From: Guillardia theta CCMP2712
Taxonomy: Eukaryota > Cryptophyceae > Pyrenomonadales > Geminigeraceae
Assembly: GCF_000315625.1 (NCBI RefSeq)
Contig: NW_005434505.1
Location: 38,522 to 102,521 of the forward strand
Direction of reading: 5' to 3'
Length of the DNA stretch: 64,000 nucleotides
Position numbers and translations under genes: made by a program. A model generated the notes under the pieces. It saw nothing but the letters and a program-made list of their open reading frames with translations, ran no database searches and was not told the origin of the DNA. Numbering within the stretch: position 1 is the stretch's first letter; each line of letters begins with the position of its first letter. Below, one piece after another: positions 50,789 through 62,200 of the stretch.

Positions 50789-53700
50789 ATGAAATATCAT
50801 CGAGAGCTTGCAGAACTTGCTCGGGAGGGTAAACTCACATCCTTCGATGCTTCCATGGCAGACCTGCTCTGTGATTCGGACGAGCATGGTTGGCTGCAGG
50901 ATGACCTGCAAGGCTGCAGCATTCGTGGGCCTGGGTTCTCTTTGGACGGCTCCAGCATAGTTCACTGGGAGGTGGCAGTTCGTGGTATTGGAGGCGAAGT
51001 CTACAGCGCGTGCCTGGTAGGAGGAAGCGATTCTCAAGGTCGCCCCGATCGACTGCAAGCCGCTGCGGAGTGTGAGAGTGAAGACCTGGTGAAGGCTCTG
51101 ATCGATTGCTCTCTTGCCAGCAACGGCTTCGCACAGGAGTTCTCTTCCTCTTCGTCCTCCGCAGCCCGCGAATACGAGAGAAGTTTAGACCTGGACCTGG
51201 TAAGGGTTGTGCTGCCTTCCGCCTATCTCAAGCGTGACTTGCCGTTGTTAGATTGTGAATCATAGCTGTCCTGAGGCTTGTGACATCCTTGCAGACCTCC
51301 GCGACTTCTTGCACAAGATGCAAGCTTTGTCCTCTACCACGACAACTGCACATCATGATCTTTCTTCGCAGAATCAGACAACTGCCTCACCCGAGGGAAA
51401 GCAGACAGGAGCAGGAGATAAGCTTTCCAGAAGTCTTGTAGACGAGGAACGAGGTCTGGTTAAGGTGAACGAAGGCTTGCCAAAACTTCATCGAGTCAAT
51501 GGCTCGTCGCGCTCAGCGCAAGGGAGTCGAACTCATGCAGGAACAGAATCATCCGATCAGAATGCAAACAGCATTCTATGCACATCCATCACATCGCTGA
51601 CAGTATCATCAATCCAGGGGCTTCAAGGGGAGGAGATGCAGGACTACAAGAGTGAAAAGTTCGACATACTTGAGGAGGAAGTCCAGCTAGTTCTGAAAGA
51701 CCTCACGCTCAAGTTGTTGGACATTGATCGGCTTATTTCTGTACGAGAGTTGGGAGAATTGATCCATGAAGATGAGAACAAAAGATTGCAGACTAGACGT
51801 GACATTCTTCGAGATTGTTCAATACTTGTGCTACTCGTACAACCAACTTGGTTGTCCACTCCTTTTGTTTCGCAGGTTTTTGATCTACTCTGTGTCAATC
51901 GAGCAGTTTTTATTGTCTCCTTATCCAAAGACCCCGTCGACAAGATAGATCTCGAGATAAACAATCAAAATCTACAAATTTTTGACAGCAGGGGCCCATC
52001 CATTGAACGGCTTGTCCATCTGATCAAAGCAAGAACTTCTCCAGGCCGTGAAGAACACGGAGCAGATATCGTCACCATAATTTACAGGTAGAGGCTTTAT
52101 CTGGTTTTTTTCCTCACGACATTGGCAGTTGGAAGAACTCTTTGGATGCATACGAGCAAGGAAGCATACCCTCCTTGAATTCTTGTAGAAATTCTTTCGA
52201 AGATCCCCGTATGATTCAATACCAGCTTCAAAGATACTTTGATGGCATTAATGGCTTTCACTGTTGGATTGATATTGAACATGGCAGTGACTTGATGAGA
52301 TTTGGGAGACTCTCGTCGCATTTGAGGGCTCAATACAAGTCAAAATGCGTTATCGTTGCTGCAAGTGACGATTTATTGGCTGATAGCGAAAATTTCCTCA
52401 GGGAATTCATGCTTGAGTCTGGTTTCCATCTTTCAATTCCCGTTGTCGTTGTTCAGCTTGGTGAACTCCAACCTGCAAACAAATCTCTGTATGATAGCGA
52501 CTTACAAAGGCTGTTGCTTGCTCACAAGTCAATCCGATTCTCAGGTATTGAGGAAAAAGGGACATTCGAAATGCGTGTTCACCAATTGGCACGATTGGTA
52601 GAAAAAGAGATAAGGATGCAGTCTTGCATCGAGAATAGCGTGCCTTTGATTCCCCGACCTCTCATTGTTCATCACACTGGACAGAATTCAAGCAATGACG
52701 CCAGGAACTCTCACTTTGAAAGCTTCTCATTTCTGCGCAACGCAAGGATGAGAATTATGAACAGATTTCTGCGAGTGACAAAGGTCTGTCGTCATGGTGA
52801 CATGCACCTTGTTCCAGGAGATCTTTGCGCGTTTGTTGGTTTTGAGCAGGAAGCTCTTGCAGTGGAAGCATACAACCCACCGTCATCCAGAGTCAGAGAT
52901 CAGTTGCAGTTGATCAAGGGAGAACGGATCAAGCTCCTCCACAAAATTCCTCTGGAAGTCGAGGACGGATTATGGTATGAAGGACAAAATAAAAAAGGTA
53001 GAAAAGGACTGGTGCCTTCAAGTCATCTTCAAGTTTTGAGCGCTGGAAACAAGATCTGGGTGTGCGATTCTGTGCATCAGGTTGGATTGTTTGACCATGA
53101 GAACTTTGAGAACAGCTTCGATGAAAGCCATTTCAAATCGGAGATGAGTGCTGAAGATGCAAGCCGAGCTAGCAGTTTCAACGAGCTTGTGAACAAGTAT
53201 GGTGAATTCTTCCAGTCGGTGTTGGCAAAAGCTTTGGACATTCAAGTTGTTGACTCAGCTGCCCATAAGGTGCTAATGTTGACACAAGAATGCAAGCTAG
53301 AAGACTTCCAGGAGCTGACGCGAGACATGGAGTCGACGACCGTCCTATCAAGGGATGAAAAGCAAGAAGCTTTGGACGAGGCAAGGAAGAGCTTGCTTTC
53401 ATGGTATGAGAGAGTTATTCTTGAGACGATTGAAAGGATCAAGATGAAACGAACCACTATGGATTACGATATGAAGATGCTCAAGATTCTGGATGTGACA
53501 TTGAAAGATGTTTTTCTCAAAGGAAAGAGGCACTTGATTCCTCTCTCTTCCTTCATCGAGAATGATCATTGTGTTTACAATCGGATCAGCCTCGTTGACT
53601 TGATTCAGCAAGTGCGCCAAGCTTTGCTGGTGGAATACCCAGTTGACCTGCAGAACGCTCGCGATGGCGAATTTCTGGATACAGAAGAAGACTGGCAGAG

Positions 53701-54328
53701 TCTGTTTGACAAGGTTGTGAGTGACTGGCATGGCGAGAATCAATTTAGCGGGACTCTCGTGCTCTACGTCATTCCCAAGCAGCAAAGGACTCATCACTTG
53801 ATGGGCGTACCCCGACATGTCGACATGCATCACCATCATGATGAAGTTCAACTGATCTGCTCGACAGTGATTTTAGAACGCACTCTCCCAGGCACCGCGA
53901 GACGAGACATAGACTTGCAGCCGTTGAAAGATGTCATCGCGACATGTCAGAGCCATACAGTTGCTGTCTCAGGCATCAGAACCTCCATGGCATGGTCCCT
54001 CGTTCGACAGCTCCTCTGCAACATGTTTGGCTGCTGTGTGCTGTTGGAATACACCCCCTTTGACATTGCTGGAAACCTGGAGAAACAAGGAAAGGATGGA
54101 CAGGGGAAGGGAAAAGTGCGGAAGCCACCCAAGAGCAGCAGGGGGCTAGCGAGCAAACACTCGTCAACCAAGACGATCCGGTCAGAAGCCGAGTGGAGAG
54201 AAGCGATCTCGCGGGTGGTGATAGACTCCAAGACTTACAACATCCTTGGCAGAAAGTTCTGCGTGGACTTGCTCCTTGATGCAGTACAGGACCTGAAGCC
54301 TCATACTAGTAGAACTTGCGCCTGCTGA
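50789..54328 (+). CDS. TIR-like / SH3 multidomain protein
   Basis: Exon 1 50789 to about 51201 (MKYHRELAELAREGKLTSFD ... ERSLDLDL). A 52-nt intron (GTAAGG...GTTAG) joins in phase to IVNHSCPEACDILADLRDFL. A second intron at about 52090-52132 joins ADIVTIIYS to WKNSLDAYEQG. Domains: an alpha/beta segment near 51790-51930 (DILRDCSILVLLVQPTW), which looks like half a TIR/flavodoxin-like fold; a fuller TIR-like domain (ADIVTIIYS, GFHCWIDIEHGSDLMRFGRL, KCVIVAASDDLLADSENFLR then EF, about 52070-52420); an SH3 domain (AVEAYNPPS, LQLIKGERIKLLHK, LWYEGQNKKGRKGLVPSSHL, about 52855-53035); and a long helical and alpha/beta C-terminus with HMG-like QGKGKVRKPPKS. The Glu in SENFLREF sits where the catalytic TIR Glu would. 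A signalling adaptor or NAD-consuming enzyme is possible; function unknown. Confidence 0.68.
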
Positions 54329-54408
54329 TGGTCAACTGTGAAGTACTATTCAGAAATAAAATTTCAACAGTTGACGTGTGGCTCGGCCAGACAATCTCAC
54401 TGTCTACT

Positions 54409-54442
54409 CAAAGTTAAGAACGAGGACAATCAGGAGAGTCCG
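54409..54442. repeat. Dispersed repeat, copy E (internally deleted)
   Basis: TACTCAAAGTTAAG joined directly to AACGAGGACAATCAGGAGAG; relative to copy A an 18-bp piece (TTAAAGATCAGTACGAGG) is missing. Followed by the GC-rich island. Confidence 0.78.
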
Positions 54443-54469
54443 TCGAGCCTCCGGTCACCAGTACCTGCA

Positions 54470-54720
54470 ATGCCGATCGGACGGCCGCGTGACTCACGGC
54501 CCGTGCTGGTACTAAGGCTGCGGGACAGGCTGCGGGGCCAGCTGCGGGCAGTGGCTGCCGGGGGCTGGCCGGGGGCAGGGCCCGGCCGGCCAGCAGGGCG
54601 GCCAAGGAGACTGCAGAGGGGATGCAGGAGGGGATGTGGGCCGGGCTTGGGCTGCTGCTGGGGCTGGGACAGGGCCCGGGGGCTGGGATGTCAGTGTGGG
54701 ATGCTGGTGGGATGTGGGCC
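54470..54720. repeat. GC-rich island with GGGGCTGGG words
   Basis: G-rich on the plus strand (GGGGCTGGGACAGGGCCCGG), immediately upstream of the actin gene. No gene. Confidence 0.5.
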
Positions 54721-54774
54721 ATCGATTGTATGGGGCTATCAGTGCTTTGACAGCTGTCGCATCACCAACTTGAA

Positions 54775-56750
54775 ATGAGCGGCAGCGAAGACGAAGAGTA
54801 TGAGACGGGAAGGTGAGAAGAGAGATGGAGCGATGTCGGTAGTGTGAGGCTTGTTCTGCTTGAGATGAGTGGTCGACGTCTGCCTCCCAAAATTTTCTCC
54901 CCTTCTGCTTTCAAACTTTCTCTTTTTTGGTTGTCATTTTCTCGATCCCGTGATGTCATGTTTTCAAACACAATTGATACTGTTCACTTCAGCGTTATGC
55001 TTCCAAATAAGATCGTCGCAGCAATTGATACTGAATGTCAATGATACAGGCCAGTGGTGATAGACAATGGCAGTGGAAGAATCAAAGCTGGTTTTGCTGA
55101 TGATGAGGTACCTCACAACCTACTAGCTTCACTACAGGTTAATTTGCGCAACAGGCTCCTCGGTGTGTCTTTCCATCCGTTGTAGGACGTCCAAAGCAGA
55201 AGGGTGTCATGGTGGGAGCAGGACAACGGGACTGTTATGTTGGCGATGATGCGCAGGCAAAGAGAGGAATCCTGAAGCTGAATTACCCCATTCAGCACGG
55301 TAAAACATCTAGCGAACCTCATAGCAGATGCATCGCTTGACTCGTTTGCAGGAGTTGTGACCAACTGGGACGACATGGAGAAGATCTGGCATCACACTAT
55401 TTTCAATGGTGACCGGCGAGCGTGTGAATGATTCATGTGCATGATTGACGTTCGTACAGAGCTTCGAGTTATACCGGAAGAACATCCTGTCCTATTGACG
55501 GAGGCTCCTCTGAATCCCAAAGCCAACAGAGAGAAGCTGTGTGAGATTTTCTTCGAAGTTTTCAACTGCCCTGTAAGCAGTAACTCCTCTGTCCTTCTGC
55601 TCATGATGACCTAACCGCAGGCCTTCTACGTCGCAGTGCAAGCAGTAATGTCTTTGTATTCCTCGGGAAGAACAACAGGAATAGTGCTGGATGCTGGTGA
55701 CCAAGCTGTAGTTTTGATTCCTTCGCTTGACTGACGTCAACAACAGGTGATGGAGTTTCACATACTGTACCAATCTATGAAGGCTATGCTCTTCCTCATG
55801 CCATTCTCCGTCTGGATTTGGCTGGTCGTGATCTGACGGAATACATGTGCAAACTTTTGACGGAAAGGTGACCAATCATTCTTGAAACGCCTTGCTAGCA
55901 AATTCAATCCGTTTGAAGGGGATATTCTTTCTCGACATCTGCAGAGCAAGAGATTGCTCGCGATATCAAAGAAAAACTCTGTATGAAGATCTTGTACATT
56001 TGTAGTTCAAAATGTGTAACCCTCAGTAGGCTTTGTAGCGCTGGACTTTGATGAAGCCATGAAGAAAGCCGCTGAATCCAATGACCTGGAGAAATCTTAC
56101 GAAATGCCAGATGGACAGGTAACACTCAACCAGAAGTTTCGACCAGCTGTTGAAACATGACAGGTCATCGCAATTGGGAATGAGCGATTCCGTTGCCCTG
56201 AAGCCCTTTTCAAACCCTCTCTCATCGGGCTGGAGAACCCAGGCGTCCATGAGATGACGTACAACAGGTTGTCTGTCTCACGAATTAGGCAATTCAACCT
56301 CACGCGTCCTCAGCATCATGAAGTGTGATGTCGATATCCGTAAGGTAGGTTCCGCTGACACCTGTTCTTTGCTGTATTTCAGCTGCTGACCGACACATTA
56401 CTTAGGACCTGTATTCCAATATCATCATATCTGGAGGAACAACCATGTATGAAGGACTTCCAGAACGATTGCAGAAGGAGATCACTGCCCTTGCCCCACC
56501 TACAATGAAAATCAAAGTCATCGCGGGAGCGGAGGTGAATGCTTTCCATATTGCTCACAGGACACTAAAAGTCTCCCAGCGCCAGTTCTCTGTGTTCTGC
56601 GGTGCAGCTATCCTGGCCTCGCTTACCACGTAAGGCACTTCTCTTTAATTCTAGGATACGTAACGCGTGAAAAGTTTCCAAGATATGTGGATTTCGGTAG
56701 ATGATTACAAGAACTTTGGTAAGACCATCGTTCATCGCAAGTGCTTTTAA
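54775..56750 (+). CDS. Divergent actin, about 11 exons
   Basis: ATP-binding cytoskeletal protein. Exon 1 (54775-54812) encodes an acidic leader [13 protein letters not shown] and joins via GTGAGA to exon 2 (from 55050), giving [19 protein letters not shown]. Conserved actin blocks follow: [169 protein letters not shown], and the end [20 protein letters not shown]. Phosphate-binding loops and the KCF end are intact. Differences from canonical actin ([37 protein letters not shown]) mark it as divergent. Exon 1 assignment is the weakest part, as the following intron is 237 nt, long for this window. Confidence 0.9.
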
Positions 56751-57023
56751 TAGACAAGGTAAGAAAGAGTGTCAGCCGAATGTTATAGCTGCGCTAATAA
56801 AAATTTGCAACTGAAGCAATTGACCTGCGAATTACCGAAAGCCTACATCATCGATGTTTGCTTGCTACACCACCACAAGCTAGACAAAAAGCCCAGTTCT
56901 ATGCTGAATCACAAAAGTGACGCACACGTAGATCAATCTCCGTGTAAGTAAATTCACATAGGAAATCCTCCTGTTGAAAACCTGACCGACAAATGTCATA
57001 ACGAAGCGAAACGAGGACGAGAC

Positions 57024-57692
57024 TCACTCTTCTGGGTACTTGACCTTCACTGTTGTCAACCAATCACCTGCAGAGGTTGGCAGCAGACCCATCGAACCGA
57101 ATCTGATGAAACACTTATTTTCCCTGCCAGTCATTCTAAAGTTCAAACCTGTTCGTAATATATAGCAGCACTCCAAGTTGGCACGCAATGAAAACGAGCT
57201 TGTGGATGAGCAAATCAACGCGCAATTCCTTCGCAGTCTCTTCAATAGCCTTGAAAGCTGCAGGCATGCTTTTATCGGAGTTAAGTCATAAGAGCATGAG
57301 TACCAGGTCCAATAGACATCAACCCACGAATGGGGCCCATCAGCTGGTAAAAAGTGAAGATTATGTTCATGATATGAACACCGGAGCCCATCATCCACAT
57401 CATAAAGGCTGATCAAGCGTGAGTTGAAAAAATGTGAAAACAAACCTTTGAAACCCACACCTGTCATCATGAACTGCTTTCCTGGTTGCAAGGCGACGTC
57501 CCATGCTCGTTTCTCGATGAACTCTCGTTTCTTCTCAATCGTGATCACCTTTTTAACCTGTGCTGAGTCCTCACGGGGTTCTAATTGTCCTGTCGGCTCG
57601 ATAGCTCCCGACACCGTAAGCGCGTTGCGCTCACTACGGGGGAGACCATCGACTCCGAAGACCCAACGACGACTTGGGAAATTCGGCGCCAT
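57024..57692 (-). CDS. EMC4: ER membrane protein complex subunit 4
   Basis: Subunit of the EMC insertase that places membrane proteins into the ER. Four exons join in phase: exon 1 57692-57461 (MAPNFPSRRWVFGVDGLPRS ... EKRAWDVALQPGKQFMMT), exon 2 from 57408 (FMMWMMGSGVHIMNIIFTFY, QLMGPIRGLMSIGP), exon 3 (FKAIEETAKELRVDLLIHKL, VFIACQLGVLLYITN) and exon 4 (FGSMGLLPTSAGDWLTTVKV to a TGA at 57024). The family signature KR.WD.AL.P.KQ and the C-terminal SMGLLPT...DWL are both present, with two to three hydrophobic segments. Length of about 180 aa matches the family. It is convergent with the actin gene. Confidence 0.9.
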   Translation of the reverse strand: MAPNFPSRRWVFGVDGLPRSERNALTVSGAIEPTGQLEPREDSAQVKKVITIEKKREFIEKRAWDVALQPGKQFMMTGVGFKGLFSHFFNSRLISLYDVDDGLRCSYHEHNLHFLPADGPHSWVDVYWTWYSCSYDLTPIKACLQLSRLLKRLRRNCALICSSTSSFSLRANLECCYILRTGLNFRMTGRENKCFIRFGSMGLLPTSAGDWLTTVKVKYPEE

Positions 57693-58424
57693 GGAAGGTC
57701 TGAGGAACAAAGAAGTCAAAGCTTGTTGATTTGTCTATCAGTCAAAGATCAGTGTGAGAGAACGGGCACATCAACATATTGGCGCTAGCTGTTCAAGGAC
57801 TCATTGCATCTCATCAGAACAAAACAGATCGAGGCTGCACAAGAGCAGATGAAAGTAAGGGGCATGAATCGCAGGAAGAGAATAAGCGAGAAGGCACAAG
57901 ACAACATGAAGCAGTGCAGGGCAGCTTGTGCCCCCCCTCTCTCCTCACTGGCTGCTCTCTACTTCCCTCCTCCCTCCATCGCTTCTGTCCATTCTCGCAC
58001 GCAGCCTTGCTACACGTTACATCATAGTTTCACTACTGTAACCGACCGGCAGGGAAGGACCGGGGCCCGGGCGCGGCCATTGGCTTTTTTTTTATTTAGG
58101 GGCCCAAGGTTGACTGAAAATATTTTTTCTAGAAGTTGACTGGAACGATTTGACACAACGACCGCCAGCACCAGGGAAAGGATAATGGAGGGAGCAACGC
58201 GGAGCGATGAGAGGAGCCTCGAAATCTGCATGGTTGACTGATCGCTGCCAATGACCTTAGGGCAGTGTCCCTTGAGTCTCGTGGTGAGAACTTGAAGCTT
58301 CAAGCCTGCTCGAAAACAAGGTTTGAACCGTCACGGTAGCGCTGACATCTTCAAAGCATCCTTCCAACTTGATCGTCAGTGGTCTCGAGCTTGGCGCAGG
58401 CCGTTCAAGAGAGGATACCATTCA
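57693..58424. other. Divergent spacer between EMC4 and the 58.4-kb ORF
   Basis: No supportable gene. A poly-T run near 58086 and GC-rich GGGGCCCGGGCGCGG at 58060 are the only striking features. An upstream exon of the next ORF could be at 58323-58400, where the frame is already open. Confidence 0.35.
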
Positions 58425-59012
58425 ATGTCCGAAGAGAAAGAGACTGGCAGTGGGTCCACTGAAGATCGGCCACGCCCCGCCACGCCGGATGGGTCTACAC
58501 CGAACAAGTTCATACAAATATCAGATCGCTTGTTGTCAGCATTGATAAGATTTGTTCTTGCGGTCACTCGGTCCTTTTTGAGTTTGATTGGATGGCGAAA
58601 AAATCAAGAGGATCGGAACAAAGAAGCAACATGCAAGGCTGCTCAGTCCAAAACTCTTGACTCTGACCAAGAGGCAGGCCCAATTTTCGATCGGATGGCC
58701 CCAAGCACCAAATCAAACAGTTTGAGTGGCAGGGAAGAAGGTGTCTCAACAGCATCTACTCAAAGCGCTTGTGCCACAGGAAAAAAGAAATCCATATCAA
58801 ACTTTGAGCTCAGGCGGCTAAACCTCCGCTGCAAGATCTTGGAAAACCCCAACGAAGCGTCAGTTTGTAGCTGCTGGCGGTGTGTGAAGCGCATGAAGTC
58901 TGAGCTCTTCTCTTCATTCGAGTTTGCTAAATCTCAGGGTCATATAGTTGTGACATCGGAGGGTCAATCTATGTTTCAGCAGGAGCGTAAGAAGCGTCAC
59001 TCTCTAACTTGA
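58425..59012 (+). CDS. Unrecognised ORF, 195 aa, possible membrane-associated
   Basis: From the first ATG (MSEEKETGSGSTEDRPRPAT). The frame is open 34 codons further upstream without ATG, so a spliced 5' exon is likely. A hydrophobic helix (LLSALIRFVLAVTRSFLSLI) follows a hydrophilic N-terminus; then a Ser/Lys-rich linker and a C-terminal part with CSCWRCVKRM, a possible small Cys motif, ending ERKKRHSLT. No family recognised. Confidence 0.42.
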   Translation: MSEEKETGSGSTEDRPRPATPDGSTPNKFIQISDRLLSALIRFVLAVTRSFLSLIGWRKNQEDRNKEATCKAAQSKTLDSDQEAGPIFDRMAPSTKSNSLSGREEGVSTASTQSACATGKKKSISNFELRRLNLRCKILENPNEASVCSCWRCVKRMKSELFSSFEFAKSQGHIVVTSEGQSMFQQERKKRHSLT

Positions 59013-59264
59013 TGTCTAGCTGTGTGCTCTGCAAACAGCACCAGCTCGCGTGCTCCAAATGTCTCGTGTACAGTCCAAACTCTAAACAGTTCAAACGTCA
59101 GATCCAGAGCTCTTCCTGTCAACTTTGATCGAGTTCAAGTGCTAATCGGCTTTTCCCTGTGACTTGTTTTCTAGCCTGACTTCTAAATCTAGTAAACTCT
59201 TCCAGCAAGTGAAGGGGACGCCTGATTCAGACCTGTTTGAATTTACTTTCTAATGAGACATCGA

Positions 59265-62200
59265 TCATCTCCTGCTTGTTATTGCCTTGTCGTTCTTGGA
59301 TGGCACCGTTGATCTCAACCCTAACCTCATCTCCTTCTTTGCCACTGACGTCTCAACATCTTGAACGACTTTTCGGTTTGTTGTCTCTTTCATCTTCGAA
59401 TCAGCCTTGATGCCTTGCCCAGACGTTGCGAGAGGTTTCAAAGGTTCTGACGTCAAGTGAGGTCGATAGCATTCGTAGACATGAGATTACCTTCCACTTG
59501 AAGCATAGACTCCATAGTGGGAACAAGATGCCGCATGTTCTGTACCTACACACCCACGCACGTCATGACCCTCTCATCTCCAGCAGTCGTTATTACCATT
59601 CTTTTGAGGTGTTCGGAGTTGAAGCCAAACTTCGACAGTGTCATCCAGACCTGAGCGAACTTGAGACCTCTGCAGCAAACATTTCTATGCACCTTTCCCA
59701 GCGACACTTTTTCCCACCAATGTTGGATACGTTGAATGACCTCTGGCAACAAAGCGGCCATCCGCACTCGGAGATCACGAGCGGCGGAAGACCCTTGGAG
59801 TATACCACTATGCGGGAAGTGAGCGCACAGAGAAAAGAAAGATACCTCCTACCGATAAGGAAACTTGCGGTTTAAAGCCTCCATCTCTCCTATTGATAAG
59901 AGGTGATTGCCGTCTCCCAGAACAAGAATTGACTCCAGATCGAAGGCTTTGCACTCAGTCATCAATCGGAAGGCAGAGATCATCAAGAAGTCTATGATCT
60001 CAGGATCTTTCTGGCTGAAGTCCATTCTGCTCTGGTCAGAGCGAGATCTGCCGAACCAGTCTGCAAGCGAGGGAGCTGATCTCCTATTGGTGTAATCATG
60101 AAAGATCAAGAAGTGAGTTCCTCCCTCCTGCGATGTCTGTACAATCACATAGTTCTTGCTGCCATCAGTGCCCAACCAGTGAGCAGAAAGGTTTTTCCTT
60201 CTAAGCTTCCCATCCAGAAGGATTCTTCTAGCTTTCATGCTGTTGAGTCCAAATACAGGTTTCAAGGCATCGATCATGGTTTGAATTAGCCCAAACGTCG
60301 GATCTGATTCGACTTCTTTGATCACTACTTGTTCCCAACTGTCCTGCAAGCCACATGTCAATATGCGTTGGAAACTTTAGAGAAAAATTACCGTTCCAGG
60401 CGACTCACAGAAATCAGCAAAGAAACAAACTCTTTCAGAAGGTGATTTTGGAGTGCAAGGCTGCAAATTCTTCAAGACTTGAGAGAATTCGATCATTGCA
60501 CCATTGAATAAAAACAGAGATTCGTCATCAAGTGGCGTATCGCGGTTCGAAGATTTCAAGTTCCACACGCCAGGTGATGGCGTTCCTCTTCCTCTATCTA
60601 TCGAGGAGAATCGTAAGCCCTGCATGATCAACGAAATGCTCTCCGAGTCTGAAAGTGCATCAAGTGCTCCGCGCTGGTGCACGAGATGGGACATGGATAG
60701 CTTGCCAAGCTGCCTACTCTTGTTTTGACTGTAAAAGGCTTGAGAAGTCCCTTCAGCTTCCATGTGATGATCTGGACTCTCACGTCTGGAGGGAAGATGA
60801 GAATAAAGGAGGGGACTATTCAAGGCGACTAATTGCGACTGAGATGACTTGAAGCTCTCCCATCCCGCTGTATTCTGTCTCGTATGCTCGAACGCACGCG
60901 AATCCAACGGACTGTCAGGCGGCGAGTCCATGCCGTCCAACACCAGGCCATTCTCACCTACCACAATCAGTTGACTGTCGTAGAAAACCTTACCACTCTG
61001 TGTGAATGAATATGTCAGGCAGACAACACGAGGTACAGGTATCACCTTTGACGGTTGATTGAGTTTCAAAACTTCGTCAATGGACTTGAGAGGAGCCCGA
61101 GAGAGAGAGATGTCAACCCCGGCGACGTTCTTGGGCACTTCAATTGTGTTCCATATAGGGCGATCGATGAGGGGGACTGAGATGGATCGACCACGAGGAG
61201 TGTCGGAGGCTCCGTTCCTGTCATCAAGCAACTCATCCACGAGCTGTGACGTCCCGTACAAGTATTTCTCTCCTGTTTCCACCGACGCCATCTGACTTTT
61301 TGATCGCCTGAGTTCGCTTATTCGCACTCGAGTTAACATCTCGACCACCTCCGGTGTATCCCAATCTTCCGGCTCCGTGTTCAGAAACTGAGCTCTCATT
61401 CCCTGTTTGGACAGCGCAAGTTTCTGCTCAGAGGACACAAACGGTTGAATTTCTGAAACATACTCTCGCTTGTATGGTTCAGGGACTTGACCCCATTCGT
61501 CAAACGAGTCTGGAGCAAGAAACTTGGGTTTGTGTTTCTCTCTGAACAGAAAGTTTGGCGGCCTTCGCTCTCTCCTCGCCCACGGCGGCACATTTTTGCT
61601 GTTTAGCACGATCGAGAGGTTGCTGCTTTCCACCTCTTCTGACTGCTCCGAAGGTCTCATAGTGGGAGGAGGGAGCTTCGAAGAAAAATGAAATCCAGAC
61701 GACTGAAAAGGTTGAATGGTTTGATTTTCATCGACAGAACCAGCATGATCAGAAGCACGTGAAGCAGCACTCGAAAGGATAGGGGAGAAGGCTTGCGACC
61801 CAGACAGGTTTGATGAGACTCTAGGTTGAGAATACTCTCGCATCTCATTCCATTTCCTCCCTCCAACTTTGATCAAACGTCTTGAGTCAAATTCGTTGAC
61901 TTCTCGCTTTTGAAGTACGCCATTATGCCTTGAAAACAAGTACAGGACTCCTTCGCTTGAGTTGTCTTCTGACTTCTCCTCGAAGCAAGTGTTGAACACT
62001 CCGTCCACCTGATACGGCCCAAGAAAGTTCAAATCGCCATAAAAGCCCTGAGCAAAAGCCTTGGCAGCGATGCTCTTCCAGATTTCCAATCCATACTTGG
62101 TTCTCATTTCAAGCAACTGATCGTTTCCTGTCTCTCTTTCAACATCTTCTGTCGCTACAGTCTCGACCAGCAGAGGCTCCTCCGCTTCTTCCTTCTCCCC

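Noticed and set aside
57779-58139. Overlapping plus ORFs upstream of the 58.4-kb gene
   Set aside because: Short, low-complexity ends and no recognisable domain.
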